Positions 55,444-64,000 of a DNA stretch of 64,000 bases are shown in pieces. The notes under the pieces were generated by a model. That model saw only the letters and a program-made list of their open reading frames with translations, was not told the origin of the DNA and did no database searches. This DNA comes from Luteimonas saliphila (GTDB taxonomy: Bacteria > Pseudomonadota > Gammaproteobacteria > Xanthomonadales > Xanthomonadaceae). Positions within the stretch are counted from its first letter, which is position 1, and every line of letters begins with the position of its first letter. The stretch is from contig NZ_JAETWA010000035.1 of NCBI RefSeq assembly GCF_016774335.1, positions 1-64,000 on the forward strand, in the 5' to 3' direction. A program made the translations under genes and the position numbers.

Positions 55444-55482
55444 TTGACTCAAAGTATCCTGCAGTGTAGTTTTCGTAAAACT
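55444..55482 (+). promoter_or_regulatory. Sigma-70-like promoter with overlapping palindrome
   Basis: TTGACT (55444-55449), a 17-bp spacer and TAGTTT (55467-55472) make a good -35/-10 pair. The perfect palindrome AGTTTT-CGT-AAAACT (55468-55482) overlaps the -10 and would place a bound repressor on the start site. The next clear gene on this strand is the carboxylesterase at 55646, giving a leader of about 165 nt, within which a 38-codon ORF (55501-55617) has a GGAAGGG site. Confidence 0.6.
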
Positions 55483-55645
55483 GCACGGAAGGGCAAATTC
55501 ATGTCTGTCGCCGTCTGCGCAGGACGAGGCTTCCGGCCGGGAGGTGGTTGGGGTCGAAGCAGCGATCGTCGGGCACCGGAGTGGGCGCCCAGCAGCAGCC
55601 AGGTACCGGACCGGTAGAACGTCGGACCCGGCGGGAGCGGCAAAC

Positions 55646-57166
55646 ATGCAATGTCGTGTCATCAGTTTTTCGCTCGGCCTGCTGCTGTCAGCAGCGGGTG
55701 TGTCCGCATCCGAGCCGCCCGTGGTCGAGACCGACGCCGGCTCCGTCCGCGGCGTCGCACTGAAAAATGGTGCGGCCGCGTTCCGCGGCATTCCCTATGC
55801 CGTCGCTCCGGTCGGCGAGCTCCGCTGGAGGCCGACGCGGCCGCAGGCGGCATGGCAGGGCGTGCGCGAGGCGTCGGCATTCGGCCCCGATTGCCCGCAG
55901 CCGGTCAGGGATGGGCGTCAGGCGCATCCGCAGAGCGAGGACTGCCTGAGCCTGAACGTGGTCACTCCCGACCTCGGCGCCAGCGGTCTGCCGGTGCTGG
56001 TGTCGATCCATGGCGGCGCGTTCTTCGTCGGCTCCGGGCGCGATCTGGCCGATCAGGACGTTTCGACGATCGTGCGCGAAGGCGTGGTGCTGGTCTCGCC
56101 GAACTATCGGCTCGGCCGCCTCGGCTTCTTCGCGCACCCGGAGCTGACCCAGGAGGCGCGCGGGCGCGGTGAGGACTTCGCCAACTACTGGCTGATGGAC
56201 CAGATCGCCGCGCTGCACTGGGTGCGCCGCAACATCCATCGTTTCGGCGGCGACCCGGAGCGGGTGACCATTCTCGGTTGTTCGGCCGGTGGATCGAGTA
56301 TCAATGCGCTGATGGCCGCGGAGGACGCGCGTGGATTGTTCGCTGGCGCGAGCGCGCGTTCAGGGGGAGGCTTCTTCAACGCAACCCGGCCGCTGGCGGT
56401 GGCCGAGGAGCAGGGCGCCCGGTTCGCCGGGACCGGGGGGGCGTCGCGTTCGCTGGCGACGCTGCGTGCGCTCAGTGCCGATGAGATTCTCGCGCTCGAG
56501 TCCGGTCCGCCCGACTTCGGCGCGGTCGTGGACGGTCGCCTGCTGGCCGAGCCCACGTCGCAGGCCTTCACGGGCGGGCGCATCGCCAAGGTGCCCTACC
56601 TGGTGGGTTCGACCAGCGACGAGGCCAGCGTCTTCGGCCTGATGGGGTTTGATCGCAAGGTGCTGGCGGAACGTTTCGGCATCGATCTGGATGCGCTGGG
56701 CGACGCCTACGCCGGCACGCAGCAACTCGACGAAGCCGAACTGCTGCGTCAGGTGCAGACCGACTTCATCTTCACCTCGGCCGCACTGGGCATGGGACGG
56801 CTGGCTTCGTCATCGGGCGCCCCGTCGTGGGCCTACCACTTCGACTACGTGCGCCGGTCGCAGGCCGCGGCATCGAAAGGGGCCGCGCATTGCGCCGACA
56901 TGCCCTACAGCTTCGGCACGCTGGACGATCCCGAAGCGGAGGATGCGGAGATCGCGCGGATGATGCAGGCCTACCTACTGTCGTTCATCCGCAACGGATC
57001 GCCGGGGACCGAAGGTCTGCCGGCCTGGCCGGAGATCGGAGAACCGGGGCATGCACCGCTGGTGATCGGTGAACGGACACGGGCCGAGCCCGGCTTCAGA
57101 CAGGAGCAGTTGGCGACCTGGTTCGAGCGTTGGGAGCGCGAGAACGGGAGCACGTTCCCCAGGTGA
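55646..57166 (+). CDS. Secreted type-B carboxylesterase
   Basis: 506 residues with a signal peptide (VISFSLGLLLSAAGVSA, cleavage near residue 22). Alpha/beta hydrolase of the cholinesterase/para-nitrobenzyl esterase type: FRGIPYAVAPVGELRWRPT, SEDCLSLNV, oxyanion HGGAFF at 122-127 and nucleophile S213 in GCSAGGSS, where most relatives have GESAG. Likely partners are a glutamate in GSTSDEAS and the histidine in GAAHCADMPYSFG. It would cleave an ester in the periplasm or outside the cell. It is 107 bp upstream of the TonB receptor, a pairing that suggests hydrolysis of the imported ligand. The substrate may be a terpenyl or other bulky ester. Confidence 0.92.
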   Translation: MQCRVISFSLGLLLSAAGVSASEPPVVETDAGSVRGVALKNGAAAFRGIPYAVAPVGELRWRPTRPQAAWQGVREASAFGPDCPQPVRDGRQAHPQSEDCLSLNVVTPDLGASGLPVLVSIHGGAFFVGSGRDLADQDVSTIVREGVVLVSPNYRLGRLGFFAHPELTQEARGRGEDFANYWLMDQIAALHWVRRNIHRFGGDPERVTILGCSAGGSSINALMAAEDARGLFAGASARSGGGFFNATRPLAVAEEQGARFAGTGGASRSLATLRALSADEILALESGPPDFGAVVDGRLLAEPTSQAFTGGRIAKVPYLVGSTSDEASVFGLMGFDRKVLAERFGIDLDALGDAYAGTQQLDEAELLRQVQTDFIFTSAALGMGRLASSSGAPSWAYHFDYVRRSQAAASKGAAHCADMPYSFGTLDDPEAEDAEIARMMQAYLLSFIRNGSPGTEGLPAWPEIGEPGHAPLVIGERTRAEPGFRQEQLATWFERWERENGSTFPR

Positions 57167-57273
57167 CAAGGCCGGCCCGGTGTTTCGCGCGCATGCCGCT
57201 TCGCGTACGCAATCCAGACGTAGTCAGACACAACAACGATAGCTGCACACTCACATGATCGAGGGAGGTCGGG

Positions 57274-60192
57274 ATGAAGAGTCGTCGGTTGAACAGGAAT
57301 CGCCTGTTCATGGCAATGATCGCGGGAATGGCATCGTTCGGCGCGGCGGTCGCCGCGCAAGCGCAGGAGACCGCGCCTGCCGATAGCGCGCAGGAGGACG
57401 AGCAGGTGGCCCAGCTCGACACGGTCAGGGTGACCGCGCCGACCGGCTCGCGAATCATGCGCGAAGGGTACGATGCACCGACACCGGTGACCGTGGCATC
57501 GAGCGAGGATCTGCTGCGGGTCACGCCAACCGGCATCCCTGATGGTCTGAACAAACTGCCCCAGTTCCAGAACTCCAGTGGTCCGGCACGTTCCTCGCAC
57601 AACTTCTCCAACAGCGCGGCGCACGGCAACATCCTCAATCTGCGCGGCGTGGGCGGCAATCGTTCGCTGATCCTGTTCGACGGCCTGCGGGTCGCGCCGA
57701 CGACCTATCAGGGCGCGGTGGACGTGGACGTGCTGCCGACCGAATTGCTGTCGCGGGTGGATGTGGTGACCGCCGGCGCATCCGCGGCCTACGGCTCCGA
57801 CGCGGTCGCCGGCGTGGTCAACTTCGTGCTCGACCGCGGCTTCCTTGGCGTGCGGGGATCGGCCCAGTACGGCGAGAGCGAACGCGGCGACAACGAGCAC
57901 CACAAGATCAGCCTGGCGGGCGGCTGGAGTGTGCTGGGAGACGCGGGTCACGTGTTGCTCAGCGCCGAATACTCCAAGAGCGACGGCATGTTGCGCGGCG
58001 ACCGCAGCATGTCCAACTACGGCTACAACCACGTCGGCGCGATGCCGGGTGCGGGCGCGCCGGGCTCGGCCGCCAATCCTTACGTGCTGGCCCGCGACAT
58101 CAACATCAATGGGGCTACCTATGGCGGCTTGATCCAGGGCGGGGCGCTGAACGGCTACCGCTTCCTGCCGGACGGGACGCTGACCCCGTTCGACCCCGGC
58201 ACGCCGACCGGCACCCCGAACTACAACCAGGGCGGCGACGGCTACACGATTCCCGCCGACGTCACCGCGGTCTCGCCGCTGGAGTCCAAGAAGGCGTTCG
58301 GCCGCTTCAGCTACGACTTCGACAACGGCATCACCGCCTACGCGCAGGGCCTGTTCTCGCGCAACGAGACGTCATACATCACGATGGCCAACGCCTTCGT
58401 CGGCCCGTCGACGCCGGCCCGGATCGCGCTCGACAACCCGTACCTCAACCTGACCGCCGACCAGCGCACGGCGGTCGAAGCGGCCGGCGAGAGCCGGATC
58501 AACGTCAGTACCTATTCCACCTACGCACCGCGCCCGCAGGCCTTCGAGCAGACCGACTTCTGGATGGCCAACGCCGGTCTGGAAGGCCGTTTCGGCGAGA
58601 CCTGGAACTGGCAGGCCGGATTGACCCGCGGCGAGTCGGATCACGTGATGGAGAACCGCGGGCTGCTGTCCTGGCGCGAGGCATACGCCGCGATCGATGC
58701 GGTCCGCGACGGCGACGGCAACATCGTCTGCCGCGCGACCCTGAGTGCAGATCCGGTGATCCGCGACCGCTTCGCCAATTGCCAGCCCCTGAACGTGCTT
58801 GGCGAAGGGTCGATGCTGACCACGCCCAACGGATATGACTACGCCACCGGAACTTCGCGCTACCGCGCGCGCATCATCACCGACTCGGCCACCTTCTCTC
58901 TGGGCGGCGAACTGTTCCAGTTGCCGGCCGGTCCCGTCGATGCGGCGTTCGGCGCCGAGTTCCGTCGCCAGGAGCTGAAGCTGACCAGCAACGCCAATCC
59001 GGGCGATCTCGATACGCCCGACGAGCGCGCCGAGTACTTCTACGGCGTCGACGTCCCGGCTTCGGCGCTGTTCTACTGGCTGACCAACGTCGGCGTGGCC
59101 GACGGCAAGGTCAACGTCAAGGAAGCCTTCACCGAGTGGAACTTTCCGCTTCTGCGCGACGTGCCGGGCGCCAGCTCGCTGGACCTGAACATGGCAGGCC
59201 GCTTCACCGACTACAGCACCAGCGGTTCGGTCACGACCTGGAAGGTCGGTACCACCTGGCGCCCGGTCGAGGACCTGCTGGTGCGTGCGACGGTATCGCG
59301 GGACATCCGCGCCCCGACGCTGTTCGATTTGTTCGCGGGCGACCAGAGTGGCATCGGCCAGCTGGTGGATCCGGTGACCGGCATCACCAGCAACGTGGTG
59401 ACCATGACCGGCGGCAACCGCGACCTCAAACCTGAGGAAGCCGACACACTCAGCATCGGTGCGGTGTTATCGCCCAGCGCCTGGCCCGCCTTCACCGTCG
59501 CGGTCGACTACTACCGGCTCAAGATCGATGGTGCGATCGGAACGCTGGGAACCTCCCAGATCGTGCAGAACTGCCATGCCAGCGGCGGCACCGCTCCGGA
59601 GTGCGCGCTGATCACCAGGCCGTCGCCAAACGAGTTTCCGACCTTGGTCCGGACCGCGCCGGCGAACATCGCCAGCCTGGAAACCTCAGGCGTGGATATC
59701 GATGCCAGCTGGCGCACCACCGTCGGTCCGGGCGACCTGACTCTGCGCCTGTATGCCTCGTATCTGGACAGCTATCAGACCCAGCAGAGCGCGACCGCGC
59801 CGGTCTATGAATACGCGGGCACGGGCCAGCCGGGCGCGCAGCCGGTGGCGCGTCCGAAGTGGCGCGGGAACCTTGGCCTCAACTATGAGGTCGGTGACCT
59901 CGGGCTGTCGCTGAGCCAGCAGTACGTCGGCGGTTTCCGGCTGGGTTCGGACGAACCCAACCAGATCTACGAGGACGACGATCGAGGCAGTGTGTCCTAC
60001 ACCGACCTGACGGCCAGCTACCGGTTCCCGCGCCAGCAAGGCGTCGAGATGTTCTTCACGGTCAACAACCTGTTCGACCGTGATCCGCCGCTCATTCCGG
60101 GCAATGTGCCGGGCGTCAATCTGCCGACGATCATCTCGGTGTACGACACCATCGGTCGTGCTTACACGCTCGGCCTCCGCTTCAAGTTCTGA
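57274..60192 (+). CDS. TonB-dependent outer-membrane receptor
   Basis: 972 residues with a signal peptide (FMAMIAGMASFGAAVAAQAQ). Plug domain: LDTVRVTAPTGSRI, LNLRGVGGNRSLILFDGLRVAPT and VDVVTAGASAAYGSDAVAGVVNFVLDR. The beta-barrel ends with the C-terminal phenylalanine of outer-membrane proteins (YTLGLRFKF). It is an active transporter for a large or scarce ligand, energised by TonB-ExbBD encoded elsewhere. The sequence is of the broad group that also imports carbohydrates and hydrophobic compounds, so the ligand is not fixed. ATG with GAGGGAGG eight bases upstream. It lies between a secreted esterase and a secreted hydrolase and ends in a strong hairpin. Confidence 0.95.
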   Translation: MKSRRLNRNRLFMAMIAGMASFGAAVAAQAQETAPADSAQEDEQVAQLDTVRVTAPTGSRIMREGYDAPTPVTVASSEDLLRVTPTGIPDGLNKLPQFQNSSGPARSSHNFSNSAAHGNILNLRGVGGNRSLILFDGLRVAPTTYQGAVDVDVLPTELLSRVDVVTAGASAAYGSDAVAGVVNFVLDRGFLGVRGSAQYGESERGDNEHHKISLAGGWSVLGDAGHVLLSAEYSKSDGMLRGDRSMSNYGYNHVGAMPGAGAPGSAANPYVLARDININGATYGGLIQGGALNGYRFLPDGTLTPFDPGTPTGTPNYNQGGDGYTIPADVTAVSPLESKKAFGRFSYDFDNGITAYAQGLFSRNETSYITMANAFVGPSTPARIALDNPYLNLTADQRTAVEAAGESRINVSTYSTYAPRPQAFEQTDFWMANAGLEGRFGETWNWQAGLTRGESDHVMENRGLLSWREAYAAIDAVRDGDGNIVCRATLSADPVIRDRFANCQPLNVLGEGSMLTTPNGYDYATGTSRYRARIITDSATFSLGGELFQLPAGPVDAAFGAEFRRQELKLTSNANPGDLDTPDERAEYFYGVDVPASALFYWLTNVGVADGKVNVKEAFTEWNFPLLRDVPGASSLDLNMAGRFTDYSTSGSVTTWKVGTTWRPVEDLLVRATVSRDIRAPTLFDLFAGDQSGIGQLVDPVTGITSNVVTMTGGNRDLKPEEADTLSIGAVLSPSAWPAFTVAVDYYRLKIDGAIGTLGTSQIVQNCHASGGTAPECALITRPSPNEFPTLVRTAPANIASLETSGVDIDASWRTTVGPGDLTLRLYASYLDSYQTQQSATAPVYEYAGTGQPGAQPVARPKWRGNLGLNYEVGDLGLSLSQQYVGGFRLGSDEPNQIYEDDDRGSVSYTDLTASYRFPRQQGVEMFFTVNNLFDRDPPLIPGNVPGVNLPTIISVYDTIGRAYTLGLRFKF

Positions 60193-60200
60193 TCCACTGC

Positions 60201-60220
60201 GCCGGCCCGTTCGGGCCGGC
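60201..60220 (+). terminator. Hairpin after the TonB receptor gene
   Basis: GCCGGCCC-GTTC-GGGCCGGC, an 8-bp perfect stem with a 4-nt loop, starts 9 bp after the receptor stop codon. No T-run follows, so it may be a weak or Rho-assisted terminator, or mainly protect the mRNA 3' end. Confidence 0.65.
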
Positions 60221-60740
60221 ACTCGGTCCGGTGGAAGCGCGGCATGCGATTTCCGCATGTCGTGCAGTACGCTGGCCGCCGCCGCAAGGCGGTGGGCGTG
60301 AGCTTCGAGTTCCGACCATCGATGCGGTGGTCCGACATCTGCCGCCATGAGATGGGTCGAGAATGGAGCTGTACGAATATTCGAAGATGGAGGGGTTCAT
60401 CCCGCTTGGAACCACGGCGATGCCCGAGTTCGGTTGCAGCTTCACCATCGAACCGGTATTGCACGGTCCGACGCGGAACCCCTGGAACCTCGCGCAGATC
60501 GGCCCCGGCACGGTTGAGTGTCCGCGCAGGCTGCTGGCCGAATTCGGGCGGACGCTGAAGGCGACCGGGCTTGGCGAAGCGATGGATGCGCGGCACACCG
60601 TGGCCAGGAATCCGCATCGGCTGTTCGAGCGGATAGACAACCTGTTGAGTCCCCCATGCCGAACATGTCGTGGCAGGGCAGGGCGCCAGCGACGTGGGCA
60701 GGCGATGCTGGTGCGGAGTGACATCGTGAGGAGCGTCGGG
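60221..60740. other. 520-bp gap without a recognisable gene
   Basis: A plus-strand frame is open from an ATG at 60363 into the M20 hydrolase gene, but its product shows no known motif and the signal peptide of the hydrolase begins later. Part of it may be a remnant of a lost gene. No operator, promoter or RNA structure stood out. Confidence 0.4.
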
Positions 60741-62204
60741 ATGTCGGCAGGGCACGGCGGCGGTATCGCGATGACATGCATGTCATCGGCGCTCTGGTTG
60801 TGGCTGCTGTCGTCGATTGCCGTCGTCCAGGCCGCTGCCCCACGGCCGGACCAGGTCGTGTTCCGGGAGATCTACCGCGAGTTGGTCGAGACCGATACCA
60901 GCCATTCCTCCGGCGACTGCACATTGGCCGCGACACGGATGCTGCGGCATCTCCGCGAGGCCGGCTATGGCCGGGAAGAAGCCGAGGTCTTCGTGCCCGA
61001 AGGCCATCCGCGCGAAGGCGGCCTGGTGGCCGCGCTGGCGGGCAGCGACGCGTCGTTGCCGGCGATGCTGCTGGTCGACCACATCGACGTGGTCGAGGCG
61101 CGCAGCGCCGACTGGGACGGGCGCAACCCGTTCGAGCTGCGCGAACAGGACGGGTTCTTCTACGGGCGTGGCGTGATCGACGACAAGGCGCTGTCGGCGA
61201 TCTGGGTGGATTCGCTGGCGCGGTTGCGGCGCGAGGGATTCGTGCCGCGACGTACGATCAAGGTGGCGCTGACCTGCGGCGAGGAGGGCGGCGGCATCAA
61301 TGGCGTGAAGTGGCTGCTGGCGCATCGCCCGGAAGCGGTGCGGGCAGGTTTTGCATTCAACGAGGGCGGCTACGGCGTGGTGGATGCGGACGGCAAGCCG
61401 CTGGCGCTGCATATCGCGGTCGGCGAGAAGAGTTCCCGCAACTACTGGGTCGAGGCGCGCGCGCCGGGAGGGCACAGTTCGCAGCCGAGCATGGACAATG
61501 CCATCCATGCGCTGGCCGGCGCCTTGACCCGGGTGCGCGCATTGCAGTTCCCGGTACGGCTGGACGATACCAGCCGGTTGTTCCTGCGCCGGACCGGGGT
61601 ATTGCTCGGCGGCGAACTGGGGCAGGCGATGATGGTGCTGGCCGAGCATCCCGACGATGCCGCCGCGCAGCGGATCGTCGATGCGCATCCGGTGCATGCA
61701 GGCGTGCTGCGCACCACTTGCGTGCCGACCCTGCTCGAAGGCGGGCACGCGGCCAATGCGCTGCCACAACGTGCCCGCGCGCACCTGCAATGCAGGCTGT
61801 TGCCCGGTACCGATGCCGGCGACGTCGAACGTGCGATCGTCGCTGCGATCGACGATCCGGCAATCGACGTGGTCGAGGCGCTCCGGCATGGCGACGAGGA
61901 CGCGCCGACGCTTGCGGTCGCGCCGCCGCTCGATGCGGCGATCCTCGATCCGGCCGAACGCCTGGCGGAATTGCATTTCCCCGGCGTGCCGCTGATCCCC
62001 AAGCTGTTGACCGCAGGCACCGACGGCCGCTACCTGAGCGCGGCCGGGATCCCGACCTATGGCATCCCCGGGATCCCGCTCGAACCCGACGGCAATCGCG
62101 CGCATGGCATCGACGAACGGGTGCGCGTGGAGAGCGTCTATCGCGGGCGCGACTATCTCTACGACCTGCTGCGGCGGTATGCCGGCAACGGACAGGACGG
62201 CTGA
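60741..62204 (+). CDS. Exported M20-family metallohydrolase
   Basis: 487 residues. The signal peptide is MSSALWLWLLSSIAVVQAAA. The di-zinc hydrolase pattern is present: DHIDVV (metal His-x-Asp), GRGVIDDKA (bridging Asp), CGEEGGG (catalytic and metal Glu), FNEGGYG and GHSSQPSMDNAI of the dimerisation lid. Such enzymes cleave amide or peptide bonds of small conjugates. The ATG at 60741 was chosen because GAGGAG lies seven bases upstream; one at 60771 is also possible. With the secreted esterase and TonB receptor nearby, it may process a conjugated form of the substrate in the periplasm. Aminoacylase versus dipeptidase function is not resolvable here. Confidence 0.88.
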   Translation: MSAGHGGGIAMTCMSSALWLWLLSSIAVVQAAAPRPDQVVFREIYRELVETDTSHSSGDCTLAATRMLRHLREAGYGREEAEVFVPEGHPREGGLVAALAGSDASLPAMLLVDHIDVVEARSADWDGRNPFELREQDGFFYGRGVIDDKALSAIWVDSLARLRREGFVPRRTIKVALTCGEEGGGINGVKWLLAHRPEAVRAGFAFNEGGYGVVDADGKPLALHIAVGEKSSRNYWVEARAPGGHSSQPSMDNAIHALAGALTRVRALQFPVRLDDTSRLFLRRTGVLLGGELGQAMMVLAEHPDDAAAQRIVDAHPVHAGVLRTTCVPTLLEGGHAANALPQRARAHLQCRLLPGTDAGDVERAIVAAIDDPAIDVVEALRHGDEDAPTLAVAPPLDAAILDPAERLAELHFPGVPLIPKLLTAGTDGRYLSAAGIPTYGIPGIPLEPDGNRAHGIDERVRVESVYRGRDYLYDLLRRYAGNGQDG

Positions 62205-62414
62205 GGGGTGGCATCCGGAGTGGAAGTCGATGACGGTCGGGAGGGAAGGGTGATCGACGGAGGATCGACGTTGAAGGCGATCGCGGTTGCCGGTGCGGCA
62301 GCTGTCCCAGGAGTTGCGATCAGCATGGCCGCGGTTCCCGAAGATGCTGCGCAGACATGGCGGAAGGAACCGGAGCGGCCGTGCGTCTACGTGTGGAACG
62401 AGAGGTGTCTGGTC

Positions 62415-62864
62415 ATGACGTTGCGTGCATTGTTCTGTCTGTCGCTGTTGTCGATGAGTCCCGCCGCGCTTGCGTCCAAGTGTTCGGTCGAACTGGAAGC
62501 CAACGATGCGATGCGTTTCAACCTGTCCACGATCGAAGTCGACCGCACCTGCGCCGATTTCGAGATCAGGCTCAGGCACAGCGGTAGGCTGCCCAAGGCA
62601 GCGATGGGCCACAACGTGGTCATCGTCAAGAGCGCCGATCTCGAGGCGGTCGATGCCGACGGCATCAGGGCGGGCGCTGCCGAGAACCACGTCAAGCCGG
62701 GCGATACTCGTGTGGTCGCGTTCTCGCCGCTGATCGGCGGCGGCGAAACCGCATCCGTGCGTTTCAACCCGGCCCGGCTCGATCGCGCCGCGAAATATGC
62801 GTTCTTCTGCAGCTTCCCCGGACATTCGGCTCTGATGAAGGGCGAGCTGAAGCTGGTGCCCTGA
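62415..62864 (+). CDS. Azurin
   Basis: 149 residues with a 20-residue signal peptide (ALFCLSLLSMSPAALA) and a 129-residue mature blue copper protein. Counting from S21, the copper ligands fall exactly on the azurin positions: G45-H46 (MGHNVV), C112 (FFCSFPGH), H117 and M121. The disulfide is C3-C26 (C23 and C46 of the precursor). It shuttles electrons in the periplasm and is a known acceptor of a type II quinohaemoprotein alcohol dehydrogenase in Pseudomonas putida, so the two PQQ enzymes at 46002 and 48122 are plausible donors. ATG with GAGAGGTG upstream. It is 6 bp before the next gene. Confidence 0.96.
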   Translation: MTLRALFCLSLLSMSPAALASKCSVELEANDAMRFNLSTIEVDRTCADFEIRLRHSGRLPKAAMGHNVVIVKSADLEAVDADGIRAGAAENHVKPGDTRVVAFSPLIGGGETASVRFNPARLDRAAKYAFFCSFPGHSALMKGELKLVP

Positions 62865-62870
62865 TCGTCC

Positions 62871-63800
62871 ATGTACGGCATGCCTGGCGGCGACTGCCCG
62901 TCGTCCCTCGATGCGGAGGCGCCCGGATGGTTTCGCGACGCGCTCGCGGTCGAGCACGAACTGCACCGGGTCGAGGTTGGCGGCGCGACGGTCGAGGCCA
63001 TCGCCTGGGGTCGCCGTGGCCGGCCCGGCCTGCTGTTCGCGCATGGCATGCTGGCGCATGCGCGCTGGTGGGATTTCATCGCGCCGCTGCTGTCGGACGA
63101 TTTCCGTTGCGCGGCGCTTTCGTTTTCGGGCATGGGCCATTCCGGCTGGCGCGAGCGTTATTCGATGCGAACCTATGTCGATGAAATGGCGGCGGTAATC
63201 GCTGCTGCCGGGCTCGATGCGCATTCCCGCAGGCCGGTCGTCGTCGCGCATTCGTTCGGCAGTTTCGCCGCGCGCCGTTTCGCCGAGTGGCGCGGCGAGG
63301 AGCTCGGCGGCGTGGTGCTGCTCGATGCGCCGATCCGCGCGTCGACACGGTACGCGCCATCGCAACCGCCGCGGAGCTACTTCATGAAGCCCTATGCGAC
63401 CGTCGGGGACGCGGTGCGCAGTTTCCGCCTCGTGCCCCAGCAGGCATGCGCCAACGCGTTCCTGGTCGCGCATGTCGCGGTGCAGGGACTGCGAAGGCGC
63501 GACGATCACTGGATCCGTAGTTTCGATCCGCAGATCCGGGTCAGGATGATGCGTGTCGGTTACCATGCCGGGCTGGTGCGGACGGCATGCCCGCTGGCAT
63601 TCGTCTGGGGCGAGCGTTCGGCGCTGCTGACCGATGTGGCCAGGGAGCAGGCCCGACAGATGTATCCGCTGGCGCCGTGGATCGAGATTCCAGATGCCGC
63701 CCACCACGTGATGCTGGACCAGCCGCTGGCGCTGGTGGCGGCCTTGCGCGGGTTGTTGCTTTCATGGCCGGCGCATGATTCTCCGGCCCCGGCCCACTGA
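62871..63800 (+). CDS. Alpha/beta-fold hydrolase
   Basis: 309 residues. Canonical blocks are LLFAHGMLAHARWWDFIAPLLSDDFRCAALSFSGMGHSG, the nucleophile elbow VVVAHSFGSFAARRFA (serine in A-H-S-F-G), a lid region rich in basic residues and the catalytic histidine in DAAHHVMLDQP. The family includes esterases, C-C hydrolases and epoxide hydrolases; motifs do not separate these here. No signal peptide, so it is probably cytoplasmic. ATG start 6 bp after the azurin stop codon. As the last gene before the repeats, it may finish the hydrolase set with the esterase at 55646 and the M20 enzyme. Confidence 0.87.
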   Translation: MYGMPGGDCPSSLDAEAPGWFRDALAVEHELHRVEVGGATVEAIAWGRRGRPGLLFAHGMLAHARWWDFIAPLLSDDFRCAALSFSGMGHSGWRERYSMRTYVDEMAAVIAAAGLDAHSRRPVVVAHSFGSFAARRFAEWRGEELGGVVLLDAPIRASTRYAPSQPPRSYFMKPYATVGDAVRSFRLVPQQACANAFLVAHVAVQGLRRRDDHWIRSFDPQIRVRMMRVGYHAGLVRTACPLAFVWGERSALLTDVAREQARQMYPLAPWIEIPDAAHHVMLDQPLALVAALRGLLLSWPAHDSPAPAH

Positions 63801-63811
63801 ACTTCGTTTTG

Positions 63812-63840
63812 TGTAGGAGCGCACCTGGGCGCGATGAAAC
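63812..63840. repeat. REP-like element
   Basis: TGTAGGAGCGCACCTGGGCG followed by CGATGAAAC. GCGC-ACCTGG-GCGC forms a short stem with a mismatch. The TGTAGGAGCGC start is a common REP style in Xanthomonadaceae and Pseudomonas. It follows the final hydrolase stop codon by 11 bp. Confidence 0.7.
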
Positions 63841-63889
63841 TCGCAAACGAGGGGCGAGCTGGCTTCGGAAGCTGTTGTCCGAGCGGGAT

Positions 63890-63919
63890 TTGTAGCAACT
63901 TCAACTTCGGTTGCGACAA
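63890..63919. repeat. Hairpin repeat near the right edge
   Basis: TTGTAGCAAC (63890-63899) pairs with GTTGCGACAA (63910-63919) with one mismatch around a 10-nt loop. It is likely part of the same repeat cluster as 63812 and may act as a terminator-like or REP structure. Confidence 0.6.
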
Positions 63920-64000
63920 CGTTACCTGGAGGCGGTGCGTCAGGCAGACACGGTGATCTGGGGCTGCTGCTCGGGTTCGTGCGTAGCTGATCCACTCTGG

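Noticed and set aside
60363..60740. Extension of the M20 hydrolase to an ATG at 60363
   Set aside because: It would bury the signal peptide more than 100 residues inside the protein; its sequence has no known domain.

Overview
The window is 64 kb of GC-rich, tightly packed bacterial DNA that reads as one large catabolic island. The host is most likely a gammaproteobacterium, perhaps of the Lysobacterales (Xanthomonadales). The pointers are a split proton-translocating transhydrogenase subunit, an azurin with exact family numbering, a large TonB-dependent receptor, and a REP-like repeat at the right edge beginning TGTAGGAGCGCAC, a style common in that order. This placement is inference. No rRNA, tRNA, CRISPR array, integrase or insertion sequence was seen.

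Layout. 1-12101 (minus strand): thiolase, CoA-transferase, SDR, crotonase, methylsuccinyl-CoA-dehydrogenase-like enzyme, racemase, SnoaL-like protein, ETF-quinone oxidoreductase, second thiolase, then pntA running off the left edge. 12278-16620 (plus): F420-type LLM oxidoreductase, CoA-transferase, acyl-CoA dehydrogenase and CitE-like lyase. 16580-18940 (minus): flavin reductase, PaaG-like isomerase and a TetR regulator. 19182-27198 (plus): a two-subunit acyl-CoA dehydrogenase, an MDR reductase, CoA-transferase, HTD2-type hydratase, acyl-CoA dehydrogenase and a third thiolase. 27370-32776: a TetR gene divergent from a P450cam-like monooxygenase with two ferredoxins, an MFS carrier and a ferredoxin reductase. 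32863-39268 (minus): a TetR gene followed by a complete coenzyme F420 gene set (fbiC, F420:NADPH reductase, cofE, cofD, cofC). 39332-45521 (plus): an acyl-CoA kinase/ACAD10-11-like trio, an MFS carrier and a CoA ligase. 46002-54910 (plus): two tandem quinohemoprotein dehydrogenase lipoproteins, a FadB-like bifunctional enzyme and a double-domain CoA-transferase. 54911-63800: a decayed gene, then a secreted carboxylesterase, TonB receptor, secreted M20 hydrolase, azurin and alpha/beta hydrolase. REP-like repeats close the window.

How it may work together (inference). A bulky, probably alicyclic or terpenoid substrate, perhaps an ester, would enter through the TonB receptor and be cleaved by the esterase. 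Its alcohol groups would be oxidised by the PQQ dehydrogenases, which could pass electrons to azurin. The P450 system would hydroxylate it, the CoA ligase would activate it, and the many beta-oxidation enzymes would degrade it. An F420H2-dependent step is implied because F420 synthesis, F420 reduction and an LLM enzyme sit in the same island. Acyl-CoA dehydrogenase electrons would leave via ETF and ETF-QO.

The most striking regulatory signal is a 24-bp box that is 21/24 identical at 12233-12256 and 39304-39327. Each copy has the same accessory element exactly 28 bp upstream. One copy lies before the F420-enzyme operon. The other lies between the TetR/F420-biosynthesis operon and the kinase operon. 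This suggests that one regulator co-controls cofactor supply and the enzymes that use it.
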